Shown here piece after piece: positions 26,757-38,963 of a DNA stretch of 64,000 bases. Numbering within the stretch: position 1 is the first letter of the stretch; every line of letters starts with the position of its first letter. The stretch covers positions 2,294,001-2,358,000 of the forward strand of contig NZ_CP121666.1 of assembly GCF_029714325.1 (NCBI RefSeq), in the 5' to 3' direction. The DNA is from Bradyrhizobium sp. CB1717. Lineage in GTDB: Bacteria > Pseudomonadota > Alphaproteobacteria > Rhizobiales > Xanthobacteraceae. Made by a program: the position numbers and the translations under genes. The notes under the pieces are model-generated. The model had not been told where the DNA came from, did not search any database, and was given only the letters and a program-made list of their open reading frames with translations.

Positions 26757-28870
26757 TGCCCGAACTTTTGCTTGAACTGTTCTCGGAAGAAATCCCCGCG
26801 CGCATGCAGGCCAAGGCGGCCGACGATTTGCGCCGCATGGTCACCGACAAGCTCGTCGCCGAAGGCCTGGTCTACGAAGGCGCAAAGGCCTTCGCGACCC
26901 CGCGTCGCCTCGCGCTCACGGTGCATGGCATTCCCGCGCGTCAGCCCGACCTCAAGACCGAGCGGCGCGGACCAAAGATCGGCGCGCCCGATGCGGCCGT
27001 GCAGGGCTTTCTGAAAGCGACGGGTCTGAAGTCGCTGGACGAGGCCAAGATCCAGCGCGACCCCAAGGGTGATTTCTACATCGGCTTGATCGAAAAACCC
27101 GGCCGCGACGCCATCGACGTGCTCGCGGAAATCTTGCCCGTCATCATCCGCACCTTCCCCTGGCCGAAATCGATGCGCTGGGGCGCGCGCTCGGGCAAGC
27201 CGGGATCGCTGAACTGGGTCCGTCCGCTGCATGCGATCACCGCGACGTTCGGGCTCGAGACCGAAGAGCCCGATGTCGTGAAGTTCGAGGTCGACGGCAT
27301 CGAGACCGGCCAGACCACCTACGGTCATCGGTTCATGGCGCCGGCTGCGATCTCCGTGCGCCGTTTCGAGGATTATGAGGCGAAGCTGAAGGCCGCAAAG
27401 GTCATCCTCGATCCGCAGGCGCGCAAGGACATCATCTTTGCCGACGCCAAGGAGCTGACCTTCGCGCAAGGTTTTGAGTTGTTTGAGGATGTTGGTCTTC
27501 TTGAAGAAGTGTCCGGATTGGTTGAGTGGCCAGTCGTGTTGATGGGCGATTTTGAGCCGGATTTTCTAAATCTCCCGGGCGAAATCATTCGATCCACGAT
27601 CCGAAATAATCAGAAGTGCTTTGTGGTTCGGAACGCAGAAACAGGCTTCCTTGTCCCCAAGTTCATTCTGGTTGCCAATATTGAAGCCACAGACGGTGGC
27701 CAAACAATCGTTGCCGGGAACGAACGAGTAATTCGCGCTCGGCTCTCCGATGCAAAGTTCTTCTACGAGACTGATCGCAAGACGAAACTCGAAGATCGAT
27801 TATTTAAGTTCGAGGACATTCTTTTCCATGAAAGGATTGGTACTCAGGCCGCTCGTATCGCTCGAATCGAGAAGCTTGCTGCAGTGCTCGCACCTTGCGT
27901 CGGCGCAGACGTCGAAAAGACTAAACGAGCGGCGAAACTGGCTAAGGCGGATTTGCTAACAGAGGTTGTTGGCGAATTCCCTGAATTGCAGGGAATTATG
28001 GGAACTCACTACGCTCATAAGCAGGGCGAGGATGGTGAAGTCGCATTTGCAATAGAACAGCACTATCAACCGAAGGGGCCAGACGATTTTGTTCCGCAAC
28101 TCCCAGTTTCGGTTGCAGTAGCTCTTGCTGATAAGATTGATACCCTTGTGAGCTTCTGGGCGATCAACGAGAAGCCGACGGGAAGCAAAGACCCCTATGC
28201 GCTGCGCCGCGCGGCATTGGGTGTGATCAGGCTGCTTATTGAGAATGGTGTCCGGCTCAATCTCGTAGAGATCTTTGACCGTCATTACGACACAGTGATC
28301 GCCTTCATCGGACAGAATTTTCGTGGTGGTGTAGGAAAGGGGACTCTTGATCTTCTTCCATTCTTCGCCGACCGCTTGAAAGTCCAGCTCCGCGAGCAGG
28401 GCGCACGGCATGATCTCGTCGACGCTGTGTTTGCGCTAGGCGGCCAGGGCGATCTCCTGATGGTTGTCCGTCGTGTCGAGGCGCTTGGGAAATTTCTGGA
28501 CACTGACGACGGCAAAAATCTCCTCGCCGGAGTTAAGCGCGCTAACAACATTCTCTCGATCGAGGAGAAGAAAGATAAGCGCTCGTTCGATGGACCGTCG
28601 GATCCCAGTTTGATGGCCGATCCAATCGAAAAGCACCTTTGGGGTACCATTCAAAGTACCGTTGCAGATGCGAAGTTGCATGTTGCAGCAGAGGACTTTG
28701 AACAAGCAATGGAGTCCCTGTCGACGCTGCGGAGTGCAGTCGATGCGTTCTTCGACAAGGTCCGCGTCAACGACGACGATCCGAAGGTGCGCGAGAACCG
28801 CCTGAAGCTGCTGAACGAAATCCGCAGCGCCACGCGTGCGGTGGCGGACTTCTCGAAGATCCAGGATTGA
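26756..28870 (+). CDS. glyS: Glycine-tRNA ligase beta subunit, with internal composition shift
   Basis: GlyS binds tRNA and completes the synthetase. The 704-residue protein starts [18 protein letters not shown] and carries NNQKCFVVR, the HD-like [24 protein letters not shown] and a C-terminal anticodon-binding domain ending FSKIQD. The frame is intact. From about 27470 to 28730 the codons turn unlike the rest of the window (many TTT, GTT, GAT, ATT and TTG), while both ends use the usual GC-rich codons. This suggests replacement of the centre by homologous recombination with a divergent donor. Confidence 0.95.
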   Translation: MPELLLELFSEEIPARMQAKAADDLRRMVTDKLVAEGLVYEGAKAFATPRRLALTVHGIPARQPDLKTERRGPKIGAPDAAVQGFLKATGLKSLDEAKIQRDPKGDFYIGLIEKPGRDAIDVLAEILPVIIRTFPWPKSMRWGARSGKPGSLNWVRPLHAITATFGLETEEPDVVKFEVDGIETGQTTYGHRFMAPAAISVRRFEDYEAKLKAAKVILDPQARKDIIFADAKELTFAQGFELFEDVGLLEEVSGLVEWPVVLMGDFEPDFLNLPGEIIRSTIRNNQKCFVVRNAETGFLVPKFILVANIEATDGGQTIVAGNERVIRARLSDAKFFYETDRKTKLEDRLFKFEDILFHERIGTQAARIARIEKLAAVLAPCVGADVEKTKRAAKLAKADLLTEVVGEFPELQGIMGTHYAHKQGEDGEVAFAIEQHYQPKGPDDFVPQLPVSVAVALADKIDTLVSFWAINEKPTGSKDPYALRRAALGVIRLLIENGVRLNLVEIFDRHYDTVIAFIGQNFRGGVGKGTLDLLPFFADRLKVQLREQGARHDLVDAVFALGGQGDLLMVVRRVEALGKFLDTDDGKNLLAGVKRANNILSIEEKKDKRSFDGPSDPSLMADPIEKHLWGTIQSTVADAKLHVAAEDFEQAMESLSTLRSAVDAFFDKVRVNDDDPKVRENRLKLLNEIRSATRAVADFSKIQD

Positions 28871-28896
28871 GGCGCGCTCGCGCGGCAAACACCGCT

Positions 28897-29000
28897 GTCA
28901 TTCCGGGGCGCGCCACTTGGCGCGAACCCGGAATCCATTTGTCCACATCACGCGCGGCGCGATGGATTCCGGGGTCGCGCTTCGCGCGCCCCGGAATGAC
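28897..29000. repeat. Palindromic repeat, GTCATTCCGGGGCGCG class
   Basis: The arms GTCATTCCGGGGCGCG and CGCGCCCCGGAATGAC flank GAACCCGGAATCCAT and ATGGATTCCGGGGTC. A second copy lies at 62061-62163. It follows the glyS stop codon in a convergent intergenic region. Confidence 0.85.
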
Positions 29001-29007
29001 GAAACAC

Positions 29008-29045
29008 AAAAAAGCCCCGCCCGGCGGGGGGAAACCGGGCAGGGC
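29008..29045 (-). terminator. Rho-independent terminator for the DUF1236 gene
   Basis: On the minus strand GCCCTGCCCGG pairs with CCGGGCGGGGC (one mismatch) around a TTTCCCCCCG loop, followed directly by TTTTTT. This is the normal order for a terminator of the leftward DUF1236 gene. Confidence 0.8.
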
Positions 29046-29100
29046 CTGATGTCCGATTTAACACTGCTCGCGCCAGCCTGATTGAAATGGCGCGCCGGAC

Positions 29101-29170
29101 ATCTAGTCGATCAGCGGCGTTTTCAAGCGAGGCAGATACCGGTTCGCGTGACGAAAACGCGTCCGGACAA
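29101..29170. repeat. Dispersed repeat with GCGTTTTC / GAAAACGC arms
   Basis: GCGTTTTC (29117-29124) and GAAAACGC (29153-29160) enclose ATACCGGTTCGCGTGAC. I recognise this as another repeat frequent in Hyphomicrobiales. It ends near the 3' end of the DUF1236 gene. Confidence 0.7.
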
Positions 29171-29174
29171 CGAT

Positions 29175-29525
29175 CTAGTCCAGCACTTCGACGATGCGGC
29201 GTGAACGCGGCTCGACCAGCACCGTTTCACCGTTCACGACGGTGTAGCGGTAGGTGGTGGCGCCAAAACGTTGCGGCACGTCATAATAGGTGACGCCGCT
29301 TTCGGGTAAGGTGGCGCCGACCACCACGCGATCCGGGATACGGAAGGCCGGCACACGTTGCTCGACGACATAGTCGCGGAAGGCCGGGCGTTGTTCGACT
29401 GCGATCGTCGGGCCGCTGTCGACGATGACGGGTGCGCGCCCGACCGTGCCGCTTTGCGCCTGCGCCGCCAGGGGCGAGCCGATCGCGGCCGCGAGCGCTG
29501 CAAGAGCAAGAATCCTGTTCCGCAT
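29175..29525 (-). CDS. Exported DUF1236 domain protein
   Basis: The 116-residue product begins with a signal peptide (MRNRILALAALAAAIGSPLAAQA, cleavage expected after AQA). The mature part repeats Val/Pro-rich strands: RDYVVEQRVPAF, VVVGATLPESGVTYYDVP and YRYTVVNGETVLVEP, which fits DUF1236. Such proteins are small, periplasmic and common in rhizobia; their role is unknown. A clear terminator follows it. Confidence 0.87.
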   Translation of the reverse strand: MRNRILALAALAAAIGSPLAAQAQSGTVGRAPVIVDSGPTIAVEQRPAFRDYVVEQRVPAFRIPDRVVVGATLPESGVTYYDVPQRFGATTYRYTVVNGETVLVEPRSRRIVEVLD

Positions 29526-29750
29526 GCAAAACTCCTTCGACGTGATTTTTCGGAAAGCGCCATTGGCGCGACTCGTTGCCAATGCCTGCGTCTTGGCAAT
29601 GTTCCGGGAAAACGCCCGCCGCATTCGCGGCAATTTCAGGCAGTTTTCGCGAAAGGGGGAACCCGCATCGCGCCTTGTGCGTCTCTACTCGCGGAACCGG
29701 GACCGCTATGATCCGCCCGCGATTCGCCCACCTCCACAGAAAGATAATTC

Positions 29751-29906
29751 ATGCACATCACCGTCGCCCACATTTCGCCGATCCTGTCGTTGATTGCGGG
29801 CGTGCTCATCCTGATCATGCCGCGGCTGCTCAACCTGATCGTCGCGATCTTTCTCATCGTCAACGGTGCGATCGGGCTCGGGCTCCTGAAGTGGCTCCAC
29901 CTCTAG
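29751..29906 (+). CDS. DUF3096 small membrane protein
   Basis: The 51-residue product MHITVAHISPILSLIAGVLI... has two hydrophobic helices around the conserved LIMPRLLNLIVAIFLIVNG, which is the DUF3096 signature. It is probably an inner-membrane protein. Function is unknown. The start ATG at 29751 follows AAGATAATTC, a weak ribosome site. It sits between the DUF1236 gene and ppdK. Confidence 0.82.
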   Translation: MHITVAHISPILSLIAGVLILIMPRLLNLIVAIFLIVNGAIGLGLLKWLHL

Positions 29907-30002
29907 GGGTTCATTTTCCGGAACTGTCCGACTTGCGCGGGCCCCTCCAAAGTGGTGTAAGGCCCGCGATTTCCCATTCCTCTCGCAGGTTGTGTGCAAG
30001 CT

Positions 30003-32930
<2,928 letters not shown>

Positions 32931-32955
32931 CGCGAAGCGCAGGATTGAGTTGAGA

Positions 32956-32990
32956 GAGGCGGGGCTTTGGCCCTGCCTCTTTTCATTTTG
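32956..32990 (+). terminator. Rho-independent terminator of ppdK
   Basis: GAGGCGGGGC, TTTG, GCCCTGCCTC form a 10-bp stem with one mismatch, followed by TTTTCATTTT. It lies 26 bp after the ppdK stop codon. Confidence 0.82.
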
Positions 32991-33009
32991 TGCACCGCTC
33001 TCTCCACGC

Positions 33010-33089
33010 CGTCATTGCGAGCGCAGCGAAGCAATCCAGAATCCCTCCGTTGAATGACTCTGGATTGCTTCGCTGCGCTCGCAATGACG
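33010..33089. repeat. Palindromic intergenic repeat, GTCATTGCGAG class (most regular copy)
   Basis: CGTCATTGCGAGCGCAGCGAAGC and GCTTCGCTGCGCTCGCAATGACG are full reverse complements, with AATCCAGA / TCTGGATT inside. It follows the ppdK terminator. Confidence 0.88.
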
Positions 33090-33373
33090 AGTGTGTTGCA
33101 ACACCGGGAACTCATCGTGCGTCCCGTAATGATACGCGTGCGCAAGAGTTCCTTCACCATTTGCGTTGACCGGTTGTTTACCGCTTCACGTCAGGCCGCA
33201 TTTACCAATGCGCATCGTCGCCCCGTGAAAACACCTGCAATCGCTTGAGTGTGCCGCGCGCGCAACGCCGATTAACGCCCCGGCAACCTAAATTGGATAC
33301 TTACGATAAAGATCGAATTGCACGGATGTACTGAGTTCGATCAGACGAGCGTAAGCGTAGCGTGAGCGTATCG
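33090..33373. other. Intergenic region upstream of the cell wall hydrolase gene
   Basis: These 284 bp are less GC-rich than the surroundings and contain no credible gene. Close to the hydrolase start there is a short tandem run, AGCGTAAGCGTAGCGTGAGCG. A promoter is expected here but I cannot place it. Confidence 0.4.
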
Positions 33374-34828
33374 ATGTCAGTGTTGCGTAAGCATCCGAAG
33401 GGCGCGCGGTTCGCGTCCTTCGGCATCGGTCTCTGCATCTTCGCATTGATGCCGAGAGAGACCGGCTATCAGGACATTGCCTCTCTGCTGGCGCGTCAGC
33501 CCGGCGTCGCCGAGCGTTGGCAGAAGCAGGTGTTCTCCGCGGCGTCCTCGATCCAGCTCGCCACCTACAGCTTCTCCCGCCCCATCGGCACTTCGGTTCC
33601 GCAGAGCGCGATGGTTCGCCTCGCAAGCATCGATGGCCGCGACGTCACCGGCGCGATCAGCCGCAATCCGGCGCTCCAGGCCGCGCCGCGCTATCAGGCC
33701 GCAGATTTTCCCAAGGTCGATCGCGCGCTGAAGGGTGATCGCCTCGCAACCGTTACACCTGCGCAGGCTCCGGAGATCGCGCCACCGGCCGCGGCACCCG
33801 CGCCGGAAGATCCCGCGACGTCGAACAGCTCGGTGTTCGGCGCCAAGACCGCTGCATTGCCGCAAGCGATGTCGCCGGAGTCCGCGGCCGCGCTCGACCC
33901 GGAGCTTGCGGAAGCGCTGCGTGCGCCGCCGTTGCCGCAATATGCCAATCCTCCGCAGGCCAGCGACGTTGCACGCTCGTTCGCGGTGCAGCCGCTGGAG
34001 GCGCTGAAGCGAGCGACTGCGCCGACGACTCCCGTGCGCGATCCGTTCAGCGTCAAGACCTCGAGCCTGTTCTTCGGCAGTTCCTCGCTCGGCGGCAATC
34101 TCGAGAGCATCGAGAGCTGGCAGCCCGGCGCCGAGCCGCTGATCGTGATGCCCGACCCCGACATGAAGGTCACGGCGTCGCTGACCCCGCCGACGGCGGA
34201 GATCGCCCAGGACATCGAGAGCGGCGAAAGCGTCGCGCCGAAGGGCGAGGTCAACGCCGACAACCAGCGCGCCAAGTCGCCGGCGGAGCGACTCGCGCTC
34301 GACGACAAGTCGCGCGCGAAGTCGGAGAAGTGCCTCGCCGAGGCCGTCTATTTCGAATCCCGCGGCGAGGCCGTGCGCGGCCAGATCGCGGTGGCGCAGG
34401 TGGTGATGAACCGCGTATTCTCGGGCAAATATCCCGACACCGTGTGCGGCGCGGTCTATCAGAACAAGCACCGCCATTTCGCCTGCCAGTTCACTTTTGC
34501 TTGCGACAACAATCCCGATGTGATCCGCGAGCCCGAGATGTGGGAGCGTGCGAAGAAGATCTCGAAGGCGATGCTCGATGGCCAGATCTGGCTGCCCGAG
34601 GTCGGCAAGTCGACGCACTACCACGCCTATTGGGTGCGCCCGTCCTGGGTCGCCGAGATGAAGAAGATGTACAAGACCGGCGTGCACACCTTCTATCGGC
34701 CGCGCAACTGGGGCGACGGCAGCGAGGAACCGAGCTGGGGAACTCCGGCGCAAACCGCCGCACTTTCGGCTGAACTCGCGCAGGAAGCCAAGAGCTCCGC
34801 CGAGATGGGCAACACGGAGCGGCGCTAG
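33374..34828 (+). CDS. SleB-type cell wall hydrolase
   Basis: The 484-residue protein has an N-terminal hydrophobic segment (about 13-27), a long Pro/Ala/Ser-rich central region (about 95-300) and a C-terminal Hydrolase_2 domain (about 320-450) with CLAEAVYFESRGEAVRGQ, VVMNRVFSGKYPDTVCGAVYQ and STHYHAYWVRPSW. In SleB the glutamate of the YFESRGE motif is catalytic for peptidoglycan lysis. The protein is probably anchored and periplasmic. The ATG at 33374 is preferred; GTG at 33362 is an alternative, and neither has a good ribosome site. Confidence 0.87.
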   Translation: MSVLRKHPKGARFASFGIGLCIFALMPRETGYQDIASLLARQPGVAERWQKQVFSAASSIQLATYSFSRPIGTSVPQSAMVRLASIDGRDVTGAISRNPALQAAPRYQAADFPKVDRALKGDRLATVTPAQAPEIAPPAAAPAPEDPATSNSSVFGAKTAALPQAMSPESAAALDPELAEALRAPPLPQYANPPQASDVARSFAVQPLEALKRATAPTTPVRDPFSVKTSSLFFGSSSLGGNLESIESWQPGAEPLIVMPDPDMKVTASLTPPTAEIAQDIESGESVAPKGEVNADNQRAKSPAERLALDDKSRAKSEKCLAEAVYFESRGEAVRGQIAVAQVVMNRVFSGKYPDTVCGAVYQNKHRHFACQFTFACDNNPDVIREPEMWERAKKISKAMLDGQIWLPEVGKSTHYHAYWVRPSWVAEMKKMYKTGVHTFYRPRNWGDGSEEPSWGTPAQTAALSAELAQEAKSSAEMGNTERR

Positions 34829-34831
34829 AGA

Positions 34832-34944
34832 GGCCGGATCGCTTTAGCGATCCGGGTGAGGGGGTACAGGTCTCTCGAAGATCTCACGCATGGAGAGAGG
34901 CCCCTCACCCCGACCCTCTCCCCGTAAGAACGGGGAGAGGGAGT
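34832..34944. repeat. Dispersed repeat, CTCTCCCC class
   Basis: GGATCGCTTTAGCGATCC forms a short hairpin and CCCTCTCCCCGTAAGAACGGGGAGAGGG a longer one. It lies between the convergent hydrolase and nadC genes, where it may end transcription. Confidence 0.7.
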
Positions 34945-34952
34945 AGACCGTC

Positions 34953-35831
34953 TCACGCCTCGATATCCAACGCGCAGTCGAAGTTCGGCGCTGAATGCGT
35001 CAGGGCGCCGGAGGACGCATAGTCGACGCCGGTCGCCGCGATGGCCGCAATCGAGTCCAGCGTGACACCGCCTGACGCCTCCAGCTTGAGGCGGCCCTCG
35101 TTGATCCCCACGGCCTCGCGCAGTGTCGCAAGGTCCATATTGTCGAGCAGCACGGCATCAGCCATTCCGGTGTCGAGCACCTCGCGCAGCTGGATCAGCG
35201 TATCCACCTCGATCTCGATCTTGACGAGATGGCCGGCATGGGCGCGGGCGCGCTCCAGTACGGGACGGATGCCGCCGGCGACCGCGATGTGATTGTCCTT
35301 GATCAGGATCGCGTCATCGAGACCGAAGCGATGGTTGAAGCCGCCGCCGCAGCGCACCGCGTATTTCTCCAGCGCGCGCAGTCCCGGCGTGGTTTTTCGC
35401 GTGCAACAGATGCGCATCCTGGTGCCTTCGGTGCGCGCGACATAGTCCGCCGTGAGCGTGGCTATGCCCGACAGGCGGCCGACAAAGTTCAGCGCGGTCC
35501 GCTCCGCGGTGAGAATGGCGCGCGCGGGACCCGTGATGGTCAGCACCTGCTGCCCGCGAGCAACGCGTGCGGCGTCGCGGACATGGGCGCGCACCTCGAT
35601 GTCGGAGGAGAGCTTTTGCAGCGTCGCCAGCGCCAGCGGCAGTCCGGCGATCACGCCGGCCTGGCGTGCGACCAGGATGGCCTGCGCCCTGGTTGCCTCC
35701 GGGATCGTCGCCAGCGAGGTGATGTCGCCGGCGCGGCCGAGGTCTTCGTCGAGGGCGCGATTGACGGCCTCATCGATGGCGAGCGGCGAGAGGAAGGCAT
35801 CGGGATAGAGCAGTGAGGTCGGGATGATCAT
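34953..35831 (-). CDS. nadC: Quinolinate phosphoribosyltransferase (decarboxylating)
   Basis: NadC converts quinolinate and PRPP into nicotinate mononucleotide, the third step of de novo NAD synthesis. The 292-residue protein shows [18 protein letters not shown], the substrate-contact [33 protein letters not shown] [10 protein letters not shown] and the C-terminal [12 protein letters not shown]. It starts 10 bp after nadB and is the last gene of nadABC. Confidence 0.96.
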   Translation of the reverse strand: MIIPTSLLYPDAFLSPLAIDEAVNRALDEDLGRAGDITSLATIPEATRAQAILVARQAGVIAGLPLALATLQKLSSDIEVRAHVRDAARVARGQQVLTITGPARAILTAERTALNFVGRLSGIATLTADYVARTEGTRMRICCTRKTTPGLRALEKYAVRCGGGFNHRFGLDDAILIKDNHIAVAGGIRPVLERARAHAGHLVKIEIEVDTLIQLREVLDTGMADAVLLDNMDLATLREAVGINEGRLKLEASGGVTLDSIAAIAATGVDYASSGALTHSAPNFDCALDIEA

Positions 35832-35841
35832 GGAGGCTCCT

Positions 35842-37449
35842 TCAGGCGATCAGGGGTTGCGCAATGCGCGGCAGCGGACGCTTGCTCAGGCTCTCCGCGA
35901 CCTCGCGCGCTGCGGCGAGCGTGGTCATCGTTCTCTGTGCCAGCGCGGGGTTATCGGCCGGATGATCGGAACGGAAATGCGCGCCGCGGCTCTCGCGCCG
36001 CGTCCAGGCCGCAGTGGCAACGAGCAGGGCTGAGATCGCCATATTGCGCACCGTGATGCTGGCGGCCTCACTCTCGAGCGCGGCAAAGCTGCGTATTGCT
36101 ACTGCAAGCCCATTGCCATCGCGGATTACGCCGACATGCGCGCTCATCATTGCGCGCAGCCGTCGTATGTCAGCTGCATCCGGCGCGCCGCCGCGCGGCG
36201 TCACGATTGCGTCGGGGAGGCGGGCAGGCGAGGGCACCGTGCGGCCGGCGATGTCGTCGGCGATGCGTGCGGCGTAGACCACCGCCTCCAGCAGCGAGTT
36301 GGACGCGAGCCGGTTGGCGCCGTGCGCGCCGGTGGACGATACTTCGCCGCCGGCCCAGAGCCCGTCGATCGAGCTGCGGCCGCGCGCATCCACCGCGATG
36401 CCGCCCATGTGGTAATGCGCGGCCGGCGCGATCGGGATGGCTTGTCTCGCGGGATCGATCCCGGCGGCAATGCAGCTCGCATGCACCGTCGGAAATTTTT
36501 CGGCGAAGCGCGCGCCCAGCGCCTCCCGTGCATCGAGGAAGGCGCCGCGCCCGGCTGCGATCTCGGCGAACACGCCGCGGGCCACGATGTCGCGCGGCGC
36601 AAGCTCGGCGAGCGGATGGCGCGCCAGCATGATGCGCTCGCCATGGCTGTTGATCAGCGTCGCGCCTTCGCCGCGCAGCGCTTCGGTCGCGAGCGGTGCC
36701 GGATCGCGGCCGACCATGATGGCGGTGGGGTGGAACTGCACGAACTCAGGATCGGCAATTACCGCGCCGGCGCGGGCTGCGATCGCAAGGCCCGAGCCGC
36801 TGGCTTCCATTGGATTGGTGGTGACGTCATAGAGATGACCGAGGCCGCCCGTCGCCAGCACCACCACGCGCGAGGCGAGCAGGACCGATCGAGCAGCGAC
36901 ATTGCCAGCTTCGCGCAGCTGCAGGCCAGTGACGGCGCCGTCCCCGGTCAGCAGCGATTCCGCGACCAGGCCTTCGATGATGCGGATCGACGGCGTGCGG
37001 CGCACCGCCTCGCTCAAGGCTGCGATGATCGCAGCGCCCGCCCCATCGCCACGCACATGCACGATGCGCCGGGCCGAATGCGCAGCTTCCCGCCCCACCG
37101 CGAGCTTTCCTTCGAGATCGCGGTCGAACGGTACGCCATAGGCAAGAAGATCGTGGATGCGCGGCGCAGCCTCTTGCGCAATGCCGAGCGCGACGGCTTC
37201 GTCGACGAGGCCGCCGCCGACGGCGATCGTATCCGCGGCGTGGGCTTCCGGCGTATCGCCCTCGGCTACGGCCGCAGCGATGCCGCCTTGCGCCCATGCG
37301 GACGAGGCGCCCTGTCCGAGCGGCGCCGCCGAGATCAGCGTCACCGGCCGCGGTGCCAGCTTCAGCGCGCAAAACAGTCCGGCAAGGCCGCCACCGACGA
37401 TGACGACGTCGTCGGTACTGCGGGTGAGGTTGTGGATGTTGTTTGTCAT
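35842..37449 (-). CDS. nadB: L-aspartate oxidase
   Basis: NadB oxidises L-aspartate to iminoaspartate with FAD. The 535-residue protein begins with the FAD fold [19 protein letters not shown] and has [13 protein letters not shown], the active-site [21 protein letters not shown] [16 protein letters not shown], and [16 protein letters not shown] typical of the succinate dehydrogenase/fumarate reductase flavoprotein family. The ATG at 37449 has AGGAG seven bases upstream. The gene follows nadA by 88 bp. Confidence 0.96.
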   Translation of the reverse strand: MTNNIHNLTRSTDDVVIVGGGLAGLFCALKLAPRPVTLISAAPLGQGASSAWAQGGIAAAVAEGDTPEAHAADTIAVGGGLVDEAVALGIAQEAAPRIHDLLAYGVPFDRDLEGKLAVGREAAHSARRIVHVRGDGAGAAIIAALSEAVRRTPSIRIIEGLVAESLLTGDGAVTGLQLREAGNVAARSVLLASRVVVLATGGLGHLYDVTTNPMEASGSGLAIAARAGAVIADPEFVQFHPTAIMVGRDPAPLATEALRGEGATLINSHGERIMLARHPLAELAPRDIVARGVFAEIAAGRGAFLDAREALGARFAEKFPTVHASCIAAGIDPARQAIPIAPAAHYHMGGIAVDARGRSSIDGLWAGGEVSSTGAHGANRLASNSLLEAVVYAARIADDIAGRTVPSPARLPDAIVTPRGGAPDAADIRRLRAMMSAHVGVIRDGNGLAVAIRSFAALESEAASITVRNMAISALLVATAAWTRRESRGAHFRSDHPADNPALAQRTMTTLAAAREVAESLSKRPLPRIAQPLIA

Positions 37450-37537
37450 GGCTTTCTCCTCATCGTCGTCCCGGCCCCTCGCGCGCAATTGCGCGCTAGG
37501 CCGCGACGACACTGTGGGTGTTGCTGCTGCTTGATGC

Positions 37538-38641
37538 TCAATTCTTCAGGTTGATCATCCGCTCCACCGATCGCCGCGCCCGCTCCGCAAGCACGGGATC
37601 GATCGTGACCTCCTCGCCAAGCGTCAGCAGGCTCTGCAAAATGTTCGCGAGCGTGATGCGCTTCATGTGCGGGCAGAGATTGCAGGGGCGCAGCATCTCC
37701 ACATCAGGCAGCTCGGCGCGGACATTGTCGGCCATCGAGCACTCCGTGATCATCACCAGCCGTCGCGGCCGCTTGTTGCGCACCCAGTTGATCATGTGCG
37801 CGGTCGAGCCGGTGAAGTCGGCCTCCGCCAGCACGTCCGGCGGACATTCGGGATGCGCGATGATCTGCACCGTCGGATCAGCCTCGCGAAACGCGCGCAG
37901 CTCTTCGCCCTTGAACCGCTCATGCACCTCGCAGGCACCCTTCCAGGCGATGATCTTGACGTCGGTCTTCGAGGCGACGTAGGTCGCGAGATAGCGGTCG
38001 GGCAGGAAGATCACGGTCGGCGCATTCAGGCTCTCGACCACCTGCACCGCGTTCGACGAGGTGCAGCAGATGTCTACCTCGGCCTTCACCTCCGCCGAGG
38101 TGTTGACATAGGCGACGACCGGCACGCCGGGAAATTTTTCACGGAGCAGGCGGACGTCGGCGCCGGTGATGCTGGCGGCGAGCGAGCAGCCGGCACGCGA
38201 ATCCGGGATGAGCACCGTCTTCTCCGGGTTGAGCAGCTTCGACGTCTCGGCCATGAAGTGCACGCCGCACTGGACGATGGTGTCGGCCTTCACCTTGGTG
38301 GCCTCGATCGCGAGCTGGAGCGAGTCGCCGCCGATATCGGCGACGCAGTGGAAGATCTCCGGCGCCTGGTAGTTGTGCGCGAGGATCACCGCGTTCCGTG
38401 CGCGCTTCAGCTCGTTGATCGCGTGAATCGTCGGCGCCATCAGCGGCCATTCGATCGGCGGGATCACGTGCTTCACGCGCTCATAGAGCGGCGCGGTGGC
38501 GCGCTCGACGTCGTCAGTCCATTCCAGTGACGGCATCGGCAGCACGGATCCCGGCGCCGGCGCGGCGCGGTGGGAGGTGATGACCTGGCCCTGCGGCCGG
38601 TTGGCAAAATCGTCGGGGCCGTAAATTCCAGTGATTGGCAT
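37538..38641 (-). CDS. nadA: Quinolinate synthase
   Basis: NadA condenses iminoaspartate with dihydroxyacetone phosphate to quinolinate. The 367-residue protein has the family's three 4Fe-4S cysteine sites in [21 protein letters not shown] and [11 protein letters not shown], together with AHNYQAPEI and [10 protein letters not shown]. The ATG at 38641 follows GGAGG. It is the first gene of nadABC, and two similar palindromes upstream are probable regulator sites. Confidence 0.96.
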   Translation of the reverse strand: MPITGIYGPDDFANRPQGQVITSHRAAPAPGSVLPMPSLEWTDDVERATAPLYERVKHVIPPIEWPLMAPTIHAINELKRARNAVILAHNYQAPEIFHCVADIGGDSLQLAIEATKVKADTIVQCGVHFMAETSKLLNPEKTVLIPDSRAGCSLAASITGADVRLLREKFPGVPVVAYVNTSAEVKAEVDICCTSSNAVQVVESLNAPTVIFLPDRYLATYVASKTDVKIIAWKGACEVHERFKGEELRAFREADPTVQIIAHPECPPDVLAEADFTGSTAHMINWVRNKRPRRLVMITECSMADNVRAELPDVEMLRPCNLCPHMKRITLANILQSLLTLGEEVTIDPVLAERARRSVERMINLKN

Positions 38642-38664
38642 CAAAGCCTCCGTTTCATGTCATT

Positions 38665-38683
38665 TATGCTCAGATTGAGTATA
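38665..38683 (-). promoter_or_regulatory. Proximal operator of the nadABC operon
   Basis: TATGCTCAGATTGAGTATA is an imperfect palindrome (CTCA-N3-TGAG with matching TAT/ATA ends) 23 bp before the nadA start. Read on the minus strand it contains TATACT, a good -10 hexamer, so a bound protein would block the promoter. The NadQ-like gene at 53178-54146 is the candidate regulator. Confidence 0.65.
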
Positions 38684-38739
38684 TATTGGGCCTGATTAAT
38701 CCGGCCCGAGGGCCGGAGCAGACTTCATTGACACCCTAA

Positions 38740-38758
38740 TATGCTCAAGATGAGTAAA
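38740..38758 (-). promoter_or_regulatory. Distal copy of the nad operator
   Basis: TATGCTCAAGATGAGTAAA repeats the proximal site in the same orientation, with its centre 75 bp away. Two copies at this spacing could allow looping or cooperative binding, or the distal copy could serve the divergent MFS gene. Confidence 0.55.
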
Positions 38759-38963
38759 TCAAAGATAACACACGCCGCGAAGGATCGCTAGGCCCTGCCG
38801 CACACATTCCCGTCAGGCGAGGCCTCATTGAAATGCAATGCTCCCGCGACAGCCCTTCGTGGAATGCAACCGCTTTTGACTTGGGGTTTTCATGCAAATG
38901 CATTAAACGAGCTGGCTCGCGGCTGCCTATTCCGGACCGCCAACGACAGACAAGGAGCACACC

